Positions 36,423 through 46,451 of a stretch of DNA of 47,717 nucleotides are shown here, piece after piece. Both the position numbers and the translations under genes were made by a program. Origin of the DNA: Bacteroidota bacterium (GTDB lineage: Bacteria > Bacteroidota > Ignavibacteria > UBA10030 > UBA8401); the NCBI GenBank assembly GCA_019455105.1, contig JACFMZ010000007.1, positions 1-47,717 on the forward strand. The letters run 5' to 3'. The notes under the pieces are model-generated. The model was given only the letters and a program-made list of their open reading frames with translations, did no database searches and was not told the DNA's origin. Positions within the stretch are counted from its first letter, which is position 1, and each line of letters begins with the position of its first letter.

Positions 36423-37826
36423 TTATTTTGCCGCAATCGCCGCTTTCAACATTTGCTGAACTTTTTTCGGCGTGTTGGATTCGGCGTAAAATCGAATTAA
36501 CGGTTCGGTGCCCGAAGCACGGACGAGCATCCAGCCGTCTTTTGTAAAAAGCTTCACGCCGTCTGTCGTATCCACTCGGACAACAGGAAAGATTCCGACT
36601 TTCTTCGGTTTCTTTTCAAAAAACTTCATCACTTTTTCTTTTTCCGGCAGCGTTAATTGTTTATCAATTCTGCCGAAGTGATGTTCGCCGAACTCGTTAA
36701 ATAATTCTTTCACCAGCTCACTAAGTTTTTTTCCGCGCACCGCCATAATTTCCGCAAGAAGAAATCCGACAAAAATTCCGTCTCGCTCCGGCAGATGTCC
36801 TTTCACGCCGAGTCCGCCGCTTTCTTCCCCGGCAATAATAATATCCTTTTCCACCATTAAACGGCAGAGATATTTAAATCCGACCGGCGTTTCGAATAAT
36901 TTAATATTATATGAATCGCACATTTTTGTAATAATCTCGCTGACGGAAAGTGATTTCGCAACCGCTCCTTTGTAATGTTTTCGCTCCACGAGATATTTTA
37001 AGAGAATAGCAAAGATACGATGTGAATCAACAAAATTTCCTTTTTCATCAATAGCGCCGACACGATCGGCATCGCCGTCGGTGGCAAAGCCGAAATGATA
37101 TTTGCCGGCGCGGACTTCTACGGCAAGCTCTTCCAGATTTTGTGCAAGCGGTTCCGGATGTCCCCCGCCGAAGGAGGGATTATATTCGCTGCGAATTGTT
37201 CCGATGCCGGGCAGTAATAATTCGGGAATACCCATGCCGGCGCCGAACATCGCATCGTGCAGTATGTGAATGCGTTTCGCTTTAATCAGATCAAACTCGA
37301 TTTTCGTCTGCAAATCTTCCACATAAATTTTTGTGAGATTCACAAAAACAATTTTTCGGTGCTTCACCAAATCATCAAACGGCTGCAACGTAAGCGGAAG
37401 CTCGGGAAGTTCCTGCAGCGGCGCCAGTTCGTTTTCCACTTCGGTAATCATTTCAGGATGCGCCGGACCGCCGAAATCTCCTTTAATTTTAAAGCCGTTA
37501 TATTTTGCCGGATTATGACTTGCCGTAATCACAATTCCGCCGGCAGCTTTCTTCTTTAGAACGGCAAGAGAAACCATCGGCGTGGAAGAAATTTTATCGG
37601 CAAGAAGAACTTTTACGCCGAGCGAGGCGATAACCTGCGCGCTGCGATGAGCAAATTCCTGCGAAAGAAACCGCGCATCATAGCCGATGACAATGCCGTG
37701 ATCAATTTTTTTGTGTTTTGAAAAATATCTCCCTGTTGCCAAAGCAACTTTTTCAATATTGGAGAAAGTGAAATCTTCTGCAATAACTCCGCGCCAGCCG
37801 TCTGTTCCGAATTTTATATGTGCCAT
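36423..37826 (-). CDS. alpha-D-phosphohexomutase (phosphoglucomutase/phosphomannomutase)
   Basis: 467 residues with all four domains. The phosphoserine loop is ITASHNPAKYNGFK, the metal loop DGDADRVGAID, the sugar-specificity loop EESGGLGVKGH and the phosphate-binding loop RASGTEPLIRFY. It interconverts hexose 1- and 6-phosphates; the GEESGG version of the sugar loop fits phosphoglucomutase-type bacterial enzymes, but mannose specificity is possible. The 84-base gap to eno and the downstream GalT-like gene suggest a loose carbohydrate operon. Confidence 0.93.
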   Translation of the reverse strand: MAHIKFGTDGWRGVIAEDFTFSNIEKVALATGRYFSKHKKIDHGIVIGYDARFLSQEFAHRSAQVIASLGVKVLLADKISSTPMVSLAVLKKKAAGGIVITASHNPAKYNGFKIKGDFGGPAHPEMITEVENELAPLQELPELPLTLQPFDDLVKHRKIVFVNLTKIYVEDLQTKIEFDLIKAKRIHILHDAMFGAGMGIPELLLPGIGTIRSEYNPSFGGGHPEPLAQNLEELAVEVRAGKYHFGFATDGDADRVGAIDEKGNFVDSHRIFAILLKYLVERKHYKGAVAKSLSVSEIITKMCDSYNIKLFETPVGFKYLCRLMVEKDIIIAGEESGGLGVKGHLPERDGIFVGFLLAEIMAVRGKKLSELVKELFNEFGEHHFGRIDKQLTLPEKEKVMKFFEKKPKKVGIFPVVRVDTTDGVKLFTKDGWMLVRASGTEPLIRFYAESNTPKKVQQMLKAAIAAK

Positions 37827-37910
37827 AAAGAAATATGAATGGTTAAGTTATTAAATTGTCGTTTCCTGCAAAAAAGATTGGACAGAAAAAAAATATCTGT
37901 CTGTTTGCTG

Positions 37911-39257
<1,347 letters not shown>

Positions 39258-39365
39258 CTATGTCAAATTTCGCTAAAAATTGCCTCAAATGCAAAGACCA
39301 TAAAATGCATACGAAGAAAGAAATTACTCGCTGAAATTTTTTTAACTGAATTTGTAACTTTAAAA

Positions 39366-39405
39366 TGAAAAAGAGTATTGAATACTTCACGTTCTTCAAT
39401 ACTCT
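39366..39405 (-). terminator. rho-independent terminator of aconitase gene
   Basis: On the minus strand an 11-bp stem AGAGTATTGAA (39405-39395) / TTCAATACTCT (39382-39372), then TTTTTCATTTT. It lies 24 bases beyond the aconitase stop codon. Confidence 0.88.
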
Positions 39406-39428
39406 TCTTTCTTTTTCAAAAGAAAAAT

Positions 39429-42203
39429 TTAATTGTGTTTTAAATATTCTCTCAGCACGTACTGCAAGATTCCCTGATTTTTGTAATACTCAATTTCTAT
39501 TGCAGAATCCAAACGCGCCTTTACCGTAAAGGTAATTTCTTTGCCGGAGGGATGAATCGCTTTAACATCCAATGTTTTGTGCGGTTTCAAATTATCCGCC
39601 AGCCCGCTGATGGTAAATGTTTCCGTTCCGTCTAAACCGAGCGATGCCGCTGTTTCTCCTTCCGAAAATACCAACGGCGCAACGCCCATACCGACAAGAT
39701 TGCTTCGGTGAATGCGTTCAAAACTTTCCGCAATAACGGCTTTTACCCCGAGCAGAAATGTTCCCTTTGCCGCCCAGTCGCGCGACGAACCCGAACCGTA
39801 CTCTTTTCCGGCAAGAATAATCAGCGGAGTTTTATCCTGCTGGTACTGCATAGCAACATCGTACACGGATTTTACTTCTCCGGTCGGAAGATAACGACTG
39901 AACCCGCCTTCTTTATCGGAAATTTTATTTTTAATGCGCACATTCGCAAATGTTCCGCGCATCATCACTTCATGATTTCCTCTTCGCGAACCGTACGAAT
40001 TAAAATCTTCTTTATTGACTCCTTTGCTTTTCAAGTAAGCGCCGGCAGCAGAAGTTTCTTTAAATGAACCGGCAGGAGAAATATGATCCGTTGTAACTGA
40101 ATCGCCTAAATACAACAGCACCTTTGCGCCCTGAATATCCGAAATCCGTTCCGGCGCAGCTTTTAGATTTTCAAAGAACGGCGCTTCGCGAATGTATGTT
40201 GAATTTTTGTCCCACTCGAAGTTTTGTCCGAGTTTTACTTGTAAATTCTGCCAGTCGGTTGAACCGTCAAAAATTACATCGTACACTTCTTCAAAATCAT
40301 CCTGCTTCATGCAGTTATTGATTGTTCTTTGAATTTCATCACGCGAGGGCCAGATATCTTTCAGATACACCGGTTCGCCGTTCGGGTCAAAATCAATCGG
40401 GTCGTTAATTAAATCAATATCCACTCTTCCCGCCAGCGCGTAGGCAACAACCAGCATCGGCGACATAAGAAAATTCATTTTTACCTGCGGGTGAACGCGT
40501 GCTTCAAAATTTCTGTTTCCGGAAAGTACCGATGCGACAACCAATTCTCCTCTATCAACTGCCGTAGCAATTGCCGGGGGAAGCGGACCGGAATTTCCGA
40601 TACACGAAGTGCAGCCGTAGCCGACGGTATGAAAACGAAGCGCGTCTAAATCAACATTCAATCCGGATCGTTCTAAATATTTCGTTACAACTTTCGAACC
40701 CGGAGCTAATGAGGTTTTCACCCACGATTTTGACCGCAAACCTCTTTCGACGGCATTTCGTGCAAGCAGTCCGGCGCCGACCATAACAGCAGGATTTGAA
40801 GTATTGGTGCAGCTGGTAATGGCGGCGATAACAATGCTTCCATCGCTTACAACAAATTCTTTATGCGGCTGCTTAATCCGTACCGAGTGATGCATTTTAT
40901 CAACTTCAACATCGGATTTAACTTCGCCGTGAAGCGGAACTTTTCCGAAAGTAAATTCGGTTCCCGAGCCCCCTTCTTTCAACCACGCCGATTCAAAACG
41001 ATCTTCTTTCGGCTGGTACTCGCGGCTGAATTCATTTTTTAAAACTTCCTTAAACTTTGTTCCTAAATCTTTTACAAAAATCTTATCCTGCGGACGTTTA
41101 GGACCGGAAACCGTCGGTTCCAACGTGGACAAATCTAATTCCACAATGCTGGAATATTGTATCTCTTCGTTTCCGGTTCTCCACAAAAGATTTTCTTTAC
41201 AGTATGTTTCAACAATTTTAATCTGTTCTTCCGTGCGATTGGTGGAACGCATATATTCCAGCGTGCGGTTATCAATCGGAAAATAAGTAACTGTGCATCC
41301 AAATTCAGGAGACATATTACCGATGGTTGCCCGGTCGGTAACGGTAAGATTTTCCAAACCATCGCCGAACACTTCAACAAATTTTCCGACAACGCCCGCT
41401 TTGCGCAAAAGATTTGCAATCGCTAACACTAAATCCGTTGCAGTGCATTGATTCGGAATTTTTCCGGTAAGCTTTAAACCGACAACCTGCGGACAGGTAA
41501 AAAATATCGGCTGACCAAGCATTGCCGCTTCTGCTTCAATGCCGCCGACTCCCCACGCAATAACACCGATTCCATTGACCATCGGCGTATGCGAATCTGT
41601 TCCGACTAACGTATCGGGAAACAGCCAGCCATCCCGCGCAATAACACCTTTGGAAAGGTATTCCAAATTCACCTGATGACAAATTCCCATTCCGGGAGGA
41701 ACAACGGTAAAATTACGCAGTCCTTTCTGCGCCCATTTTAAAAGTTCGTAACGTTCTTTGTTTCGTTCAAATTCAAGTTCAACATTCTTATCGTATGAAT
41801 AATCTGTTCCAAAATAATCTACCTGCACCGAATGGTCAATTACTAAATCTACGGGAATGGCGGGATTAATTTTCTCTCCGTCTTTTCCATGGCGCACAAA
41901 TTCAGCGCGAAGCGACGCCATATCCACAACGGCAGGAACGCCGGTAAAATCCTGCATTAAAATTCGTGCCGGCATAAACGGAATGTCTTTATCAATTTCT
42001 GCCGGAGTCCATTTCAATAATGTTTCAATGTGCTCGTCGGTGATGCTGAATCCGTCGTGATTGCGCAGCGCGTTTTCCAATAAAATGCGAATGCTGAACG
42101 GTAAGTGCGAAATATTTGCACGTAAATCTTTTAAAGAACAATACCGGTATGATGTTCCGTTAACCGAAAGTTCTTTTACGGCTTTTGCTTTTGAGTAGCT
42201 CAT
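39429..42203 (-). CDS. acnA: aconitate hydratase (AcnA type)
   Basis: 924 residues. The [4Fe-4S] cysteines are in AAITSCTNTSNPAVM and GYGCTSCIGNSGPLP; GTDSHTPMVNG and the swivelling-domain NSYGSRRGNHEVMMRGTFANVR and AGKEYGSGSSRDWAAKG segments follow. It isomerises citrate and isocitrate in the TCA cycle. AcnA-type proteins can double as iron-responsive RNA-binding proteins. Its labile cluster is a classic NO and superoxide target, and it is divergent from the RIC Fe-S repair gene with 216 bases between the start codons, which may be meaningful. Confidence 0.97.
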   Translation of the reverse strand: MSYSKAKAVKELSVNGTSYRYCSLKDLRANISHLPFSIRILLENALRNHDGFSITDEHIETLLKWTPAEIDKDIPFMPARILMQDFTGVPAVVDMASLRAEFVRHGKDGEKINPAIPVDLVIDHSVQVDYFGTDYSYDKNVELEFERNKERYELLKWAQKGLRNFTVVPPGMGICHQVNLEYLSKGVIARDGWLFPDTLVGTDSHTPMVNGIGVIAWGVGGIEAEAAMLGQPIFFTCPQVVGLKLTGKIPNQCTATDLVLAIANLLRKAGVVGKFVEVFGDGLENLTVTDRATIGNMSPEFGCTVTYFPIDNRTLEYMRSTNRTEEQIKIVETYCKENLLWRTGNEEIQYSSIVELDLSTLEPTVSGPKRPQDKIFVKDLGTKFKEVLKNEFSREYQPKEDRFESAWLKEGGSGTEFTFGKVPLHGEVKSDVEVDKMHHSVRIKQPHKEFVVSDGSIVIAAITSCTNTSNPAVMVGAGLLARNAVERGLRSKSWVKTSLAPGSKVVTKYLERSGLNVDLDALRFHTVGYGCTSCIGNSGPLPPAIATAVDRGELVVASVLSGNRNFEARVHPQVKMNFLMSPMLVVAYALAGRVDIDLINDPIDFDPNGEPVYLKDIWPSRDEIQRTINNCMKQDDFEEVYDVIFDGSTDWQNLQVKLGQNFEWDKNSTYIREAPFFENLKAAPERISDIQGAKVLLYLGDSVTTDHISPAGSFKETSAAGAYLKSKGVNKEDFNSYGSRRGNHEVMMRGTFANVRIKNKISDKEGGFSRYLPTGEVKSVYDVAMQYQQDKTPLIILAGKEYGSGSSRDWAAKGTFLLGVKAVIAESFERIHRSNLVGMGVAPLVFSEGETAASLGLDGTETFTISGLADNLKPHKTLDVKAIHPSGKEITFTVKARLDSAIEIEYYKNQGILQYVLREYLKHN

Positions 42204-42258
42204 AATAAATAATTTTAAGGTTTATTGAAGTGAAAAAATCTGTTTAATTTTTAGTCAG

Positions 42259-42275
42259 TTTTATATTGTATAAAA
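42259..42275. promoter_or_regulatory. candidate operator dyad upstream of RIC gene
   Basis: TTTTATA-TTG-TATAAAA is a perfect 7-3-7 inverted repeat. It lies about 80 bases upstream of the RIC promoter and about 56 bases from the aconitase start codon, so it could control either gene. It is AT-only in the arms, so chance is possible. Confidence 0.35.
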
Positions 42276-42352
42276 TAGAAAATTTTTCCAACTATTTCTC
42301 AATAATTAATGCAAAAATTCAAATAATTCTCCTAAAGCATAAAAGTACTGTA

Positions 42353-42383
42353 TTGCTTTTATTGATTAATAATATTATCTTTG
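42353..42383 (+). promoter_or_regulatory. consensus -33/-7 promoter of RIC gene, overlapping a palindrome
   Basis: TTG (42353-42355), 20-base spacer, TATCTTTG (42376-42383): a full match to the Bacteroides consensus TTG-N20-TAnnTTTG. A perfect 10-bp palindrome ATAATATTAT (42369-42378) overlaps the spacer and the -7 box, a natural place for a repressor such as the Rrf2 protein encoded downstream. A start site near 42390 would give a 30-base leader. Confidence 0.75.
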
Positions 42384-42419
42384 TGCTGTAAACCAACAAC
42401 ACAAAAGGATAAAAAAATT

Positions 42420-43901
42420 ATGCAAAACACAAAAGAAGCTACCGTTATCAATGTTCAGGAAGTTGAGCCGAGACTGCGTCATCAAACCATCTTTCAAACT
42501 TTTGACGGACTGCAGGAAAATGAAAGTTTAATTATTCATAACAATCATGATCCCCGCCCTGTCTATTATCAGATGATGGAAATTTTCGGCGATATTTTTT
42601 CTTGGGAATATCTTCAGCAGGGACCCGAATGGTGGGATATTAAAGTAACAAAAAAATCCGCACCGCTGCAGACTTCCGTTGAAACACAGCCTGATGAATT
42701 GGTAATAGATGTTCCGGCAATTACTGAACACCGATTAAAACACGCCATTATTTTAAAAGCGTTTGATAATTTAACGCCGGGAAAATCTTTTGTTATTCAT
42801 AACGATCATGATCCGCGTCCGATTTATTTTCAACTTATGAATCTTCACGGTGATGTTTTTACCTGGGAATATTTACGGCAGGGTCCGCAGTGGTGGGATA
42901 TCCGCGTAACACGAAAAGGTGAACCGCAGCCGGCACAACCAGCGGCACAAAACGGCAAAGATATTATTGTGGACGGTCCCTCGCTTGAACCAAGATTAAA
43001 ACATCCGACAATTTTTAAAACGTTTGATGGTTTACAGCCGGGCGAAAGTCTCGTCATTCATAATGATCACGATCCGAAGCCGGTCTATTATCAATTATTA
43101 AACGAACGGGGCGATGTCTTCACCTGGGAATATCTGCAGCAAGGACCGCAGTGGTGGGATATTCGCGTAACGAAAAAAGGAACGGAGATTCAAGAAACTA
43201 TCGGACAGATTGTTGCCAAAGATTTACGCAAAGCCGACGTGTTGAAAAAATACGGAATTGATTTCTGCTGCGGCGGAAAGAAAACTGTCCGTGAAGCGTG
43301 CGCCGAAATCGGCGTGGATGCTTCCAAAGTGGAAGAAGAACTTCGCAAGCCGGTACAAAATGCCACCGGTAACAATAATTTGAATTTCGACGAGTGGAAC
43401 GTTGACTTTCTTGCCGATTATATTGTAAACACACACCACAATTATGTAAAAAAATATTTACCGGAAATTAACGGCTATGCCGTAAAAGTTGCACAGGTGC
43501 ACGGTTCCAATCATCCTGAATTATTAACCATTCGCGATCTCGTGCGAAAAGTAAATAACGAAATGTTTGAACATATGGCGGATGAAGAGACAAAACTGTT
43601 TCCGCAAATAAAAGAAATTCTCAACGCAAAAAATTCCAAAGGTTCATATACCAAAAAAGGAAACGAAAGTTTTTCTTATGTCGTTAAGAGTTCGGAAAAA
43701 GAACATGAAGAAGTCGGCGATGCCATGAAAGAAATCCGCAAGCTGAGCAAAAACTTTGCTATTCCGGAAGATGCATGCACCAGCTATAAACTGCTCTACA
43801 AAATGCTGGATGAGTTTGAGAATGATTTATTCACTCACGTGCATTTAGAAAACAACATTCTCTTCCCGAAAACCGAAGAGATGGAAAAAGCATTTTTATA
43901 A
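42420..43901 (+). CDS. RIC/ScdA-type di-iron Fe-S repair protein with three N-terminal DUF2249 domains
   Basis: 493 residues from ATG 42420, which follows AAAGGA; the TTG at 42381 lies in the promoter. Three near-identical DUF2249 repeats occupy residues about 9-79, 94-167 and 182-254 (core IHNDHDPRP...YYQ, ending QGPxWWDIRV). Next is the ScdA N-terminal domain with YGIDFCCGG (about 258-310), then a hemerythrin domain (about 325-485) with the expected iron ligands in NTHHNY, HGSNHPEL, FEHMADEE, EKEHEEV and FTHVHLENN. RIC proteins repair Fe-S clusters damaged by nitric oxide or oxidants, apparently by supplying iron. The linkers between repeats are Pro/Ala/Gln-rich. A strong terminator follows. 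Confidence 0.9.
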   Translation: MQNTKEATVINVQEVEPRLRHQTIFQTFDGLQENESLIIHNNHDPRPVYYQMMEIFGDIFSWEYLQQGPEWWDIKVTKKSAPLQTSVETQPDELVIDVPAITEHRLKHAIILKAFDNLTPGKSFVIHNDHDPRPIYFQLMNLHGDVFTWEYLRQGPQWWDIRVTRKGEPQPAQPAAQNGKDIIVDGPSLEPRLKHPTIFKTFDGLQPGESLVIHNDHDPKPVYYQLLNERGDVFTWEYLQQGPQWWDIRVTKKGTEIQETIGQIVAKDLRKADVLKKYGIDFCCGGKKTVREACAEIGVDASKVEEELRKPVQNATGNNNLNFDEWNVDFLADYIVNTHHNYVKKYLPEINGYAVKVAQVHGSNHPELLTIRDLVRKVNNEMFEHMADEETKLFPQIKEILNAKNSKGSYTKKGNESFSYVVKSSEKEHEEVGDAMKEIRKLSKNFAIPEDACTSYKLLYKMLDEFENDLFTHVHLENNILFPKTEEMEKAFL

Positions 43902-43921
43902 GAAATTACTGAACGGCTTTC

Positions 43922-43952
43922 AAGGGACAGACACAGCGTCTGTCCCTTTTTT
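43922..43952 (+). terminator. rho-independent terminator after RIC gene
   Basis: AAGGGACAGAC (43922-43932) / GTCTGTCCCTT (43938-43948) with an ACAGC loop, then TTTT. It lies 20 bases past the stop codon. Confidence 0.93.
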
Positions 43953-43956
43953 CACT

Positions 43957-43974
43957 CCGCCGGTTTATCGGCGG
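43957..43974 (+). repeat. second hairpin directly after RIC terminator
   Basis: CCGCCG (43957-43962) / CGGCGG (43969-43974) around GTTTAT, followed by TAAAATTTTTT. It starts 5 bases after the first terminator and 45 bases before the next start codon. Confidence 0.75.
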
Positions 43975-44001
43975 TAAAATTTTTTGAATTTTTTATACAG
44001 T

Positions 44002-44829
44002 ATGCTCATTAATGAACAAACAAAAATTGCGGTTCTCCTTAAACATCACCCGGATGCGTTAGAGGCTATTGTTGCATTAACGCCGGATTTTAAAAAACTT
44101 CGAAATCCTGTGCTTCGTAAACTTATGGCAGGAAGAACCAGCATTGCCATGGCGTCAAAAATCGGCGGCTGTACACCGGAAGATTTTTTTCGCGTGCTCG
44201 CTCCATTAGGTTTTGAAAAAGACACCGCTCCCGTTAAAAAAGAGAAGGCACCAAAAAACAAACCGGTTCCAAATTATTTAAGAGCCTTAAAACCGGAACA
44301 ACTGATAAATTTTGATGTCCGCCAAATGCTTGCCGACGGTAACGATCCGCTGCGGGAAATTCAGCAGAAAGTAAAAGCCTTAAAGCCGGGTGAAGCGATG
44401 ATTATTACCAATACCTTCGAACCGGTGCCGTTGATTCAATTATTAAAAAAGCAGGGCTTCGAGTCGTATGTTAATTTTATCGATCAGGATATTGTTGAAA
44501 CATATTTTTATAAAACTGATGAGACTAAACCGAGCGCTCCTTCGGCCGAAGACGATGCCGCAATTGCTACTTCCGGAGATTGGGAAATAAAATTAAAAAG
44601 TTTTGAAAATAATCTTGTAGAAATCGACGTCCAGCATTTGGAAGCGCCGATGCCGATGATGACGATTTTGGAATCGCTGGAAACTCTGCCGGAAGGAAAA
44701 GCATTGTATGTTCACCACAAACGAATTCCTGTTTTTCTTCTCACCGAATTGAAAGACCGAAAATTTGAATATCGGATAAAAGAAATTCAAGAAGGAGAGG
44801 TGTACTTATTGATTTACAGAGAGAAGTAG
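44002..44829 (+). CDS. DUF1858-like plus DUF2249 domain protein
   Basis: 275 residues from ATG 44002 (the TTG at 43984 only extends the N-terminus). Residues about 5-70 (AVLLKHHPDALEAIVAL, PVLRKLMAGRTSIAMASKIGG) resemble DUF1858, a small helical domain seen next to hybrid-cluster and RIC proteins. Two DUF2249-like segments follow (about 95-175 and 195-275), the second ending YRIKEIQEGEVYLLIYREK. DUF2249 has a TusA-like fold. No catalytic motif is visible; a binding or scaffold partner for the RIC protein is plausible. The next gene starts 6 bases after the stop. Confidence 0.75.
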   Translation: MLINEQTKIAVLLKHHPDALEAIVALTPDFKKLRNPVLRKLMAGRTSIAMASKIGGCTPEDFFRVLAPLGFEKDTAPVKKEKAPKNKPVPNYLRALKPEQLINFDVRQMLADGNDPLREIQQKVKALKPGEAMIITNTFEPVPLIQLLKKQGFESYVNFIDQDIVETYFYKTDETKPSAPSAEDDAAIATSGDWEIKLKSFENNLVEIDVQHLEAPMPMMTILESLETLPEGKALYVHHKRIPVFLLTELKDRKFEYRIKEIQEGEVYLLIYREK

Positions 44830-44835
44830 AACATT

Positions 44836-46122
44836 ATGTTTGGACCAATGATTAGCGGCGTACAGCAAACAACCAATTACAGAGTGGTGCTGCCGTTTTA
44901 TATTTACGCGTCAATTTCATTTTTCGCCGGCACAATTTTACTGCTGCTGCATACGGAAATTTTTCAGGTACATTTTTTTAATCAATACACGCTGGCAATT
45001 ACGCATACGATGGCGCTCGGCTGGGGAACAATGATTATTCTCGGCGCATCGCATCAGCTTCTGCCGGTGCTGATTGAAGGAAAACTTGAAAGCAATCCGC
45101 TTGCTTATACAACATTTTTCTTTACGGCAATCGGTATTCCTCTGCTTGTAGCGGGCTTTTATGTTTTTCATACGGACGGCTGGGTGCTAAAATCAGGAGC
45201 GGTGCTGGTAAATATCGGCGTAATATTTTATCTCCTTAATGTGTACAGCAGCGCCTTTAACAGCACAACAAGAAATGTTCATGCGTGGTATATTCTTACC
45301 GCTTCGTTTTGGTTATTTTCCACCACCTTTTTCGGACTTTTATTAGTCTGGAATTTTAATACTCCGATTCTTCCAAGCGATTCCGTCAGCTACTTAACGC
45401 TTCATGCGCATTTAGGAATTGTCGGCTGGTTTTTGTTAATGGTTATCGGCGTCGGCTCGCGGCTCATTCCGATGTTTTTAATTTCCAAATATGTGAACAA
45501 CAAAATGCTCTGGTGGATTTTCGGATTGGTGAATGCAGGATTGATTAGTTTTATTTTTCTAAAACTCTGGAATACGCCGGCTGTCTATTATTATTTTTCC
45601 GTAGCGCTGATTTTAGCGGGAGTGGTATTATTCGGGAGACACTGCATAAAAGCAAAAAATGTACGCATTAGAAAAGGCATTGACGAGCAGATGAAAACTT
45701 CTCTCCTCTCCGTACTTCAAATGCTCTTGCCGATTGCCGCGCTTCTTCTTGTGCTGCTGTTTCTTCCGGCAGATCGTTATCCGAATATCGGCTTACTGTA
45801 CGGCTTTTGCATTTTCTTCGGATGGATTACGGCAATTATTTTAGGAATGACTTTTAAAACTCTTCCGTTTATTGTGTGGAATAAAGTGTACCACAAGCGG
45901 GCGCATGCCGGAAAAACTCCCGTGCCGAAAGATTTATTCAGCGAGCGTGTTTATCATATAATGCTGCTTGCATATGTATCGGGTTTTGTTGTATTTATTT
46001 TCGGAATTATTTTTATCAACCAATTGACGCTGCAAATCGGCGCCGTTTGCCTGCTCGCAGCGGCAGCGCTGTATTTGTTCAACGTCGGAAAAACTTATTT
46101 TCATCAACCGGAGAAAGTATGA
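44836..46122 (+). CDS. 12-TM heme-copper oxidase subunit I-like membrane protein
   Basis: 428 residues with about 12 TM segments and almost no soluble parts. His57 (AITHTMALGWGTM), His73 (GASHQLLPVL) and His190/His192 (LTLHAHLGIVGWF, then GVGSRLIPMFLIS) sit in conserved membrane motifs, as in cytochrome cbb3/NorB-like subunit I relatives often annotated as cbb3-type subunit I in Bacteroidetes. The paired HH and HFH ligands of a heme-copper centre are not seen, so it may bind only low-spin heme(s), similar in spirit to NnrS. Expressed with Fe-S repair genes, it could sense or handle NO. It overlaps the next gene by ATGA. Confidence 0.75.
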   Translation: MFGPMISGVQQTTNYRVVLPFYIYASISFFAGTILLLLHTEIFQVHFFNQYTLAITHTMALGWGTMIILGASHQLLPVLIEGKLESNPLAYTTFFFTAIGIPLLVAGFYVFHTDGWVLKSGAVLVNIGVIFYLLNVYSSAFNSTTRNVHAWYILTASFWLFSTTFFGLLLVWNFNTPILPSDSVSYLTLHAHLGIVGWFLLMVIGVGSRLIPMFLISKYVNNKMLWWIFGLVNAGLISFIFLKLWNTPAVYYYFSVALILAGVVLFGRHCIKAKNVRIRKGIDEQMKTSLLSVLQMLLPIAALLLVLLFLPADRYPNIGLLYGFCIFFGWITAIILGMTFKTLPFIVWNKVYHKRAHAGKTPVPKDLFSERVYHIMLLAYVSGFVVFIFGIIFINQLTLQIGAVCLLAAAALYLFNVGKTYFHQPEKV

Positions 46123-46448
46123 GTGTTAATGTAGCCAGCAACAACGCGGAACAGTGCGAATATGCTTTAAAAGATTTATACAACGTAGATGATCCTGAAG
46201 TGGGATTGAACGTTGTTGATTTAGGATTAATTTATCAGTTAAACTTTGACGAAGCAGGAAAAAAATTAGATGCAACAATGACGTTAACAACACAATTCTG
46301 CCCGATGGGAGAAAGTATTACCAGCAATATAACGCAGTCGCTGGTAAATTCATTTCCCGGCTGGGAAGTGAATGTTAATTTAACCTTCGAGCCGCCGTGG
46401 GATTTTTCAAAAATTTCACCGGAAGGACGAAAATTTTTAGGACACTAA
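46119..46448 (+). CDS. DUF59/MIP18-type Fe-S cluster assembly protein
   Basis: 109 residues. NVDDPEVGLNVVDLGLIYQLNFDE at residues about 22-45 and MTLTTQFCPMGESITSNI with the conserved Cys are the MIP18/DUF59 signature (SufT, PaaD, CIAO2 relatives), which act in maturation of Fe-S proteins. The ATG lies within the stop codon of the membrane protein gene (ATGA), so the two are translationally coupled. The Rrf2 gene follows after 3 bases. Confidence 0.9.
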   Translation: MSVNVASNNAEQCEYALKDLYNVDDPEVGLNVVDLGLIYQLNFDEAGKKLDATMTLTTQFCPMGESITSNITQSLVNSFPGWEVNVNLTFEPPWDFSKISPEGRKFLGH

Positions 46449-46451
46449 ACT

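Noticed and set aside
37840-37910. Terminator between enolase and phosphohexomutase (ACAGA/TCTGT around an A/T run)
   Set aside because: The stem is 5-6 bp with the T-run in the loop rather than after the stem, so it does not fit an intrinsic terminator.
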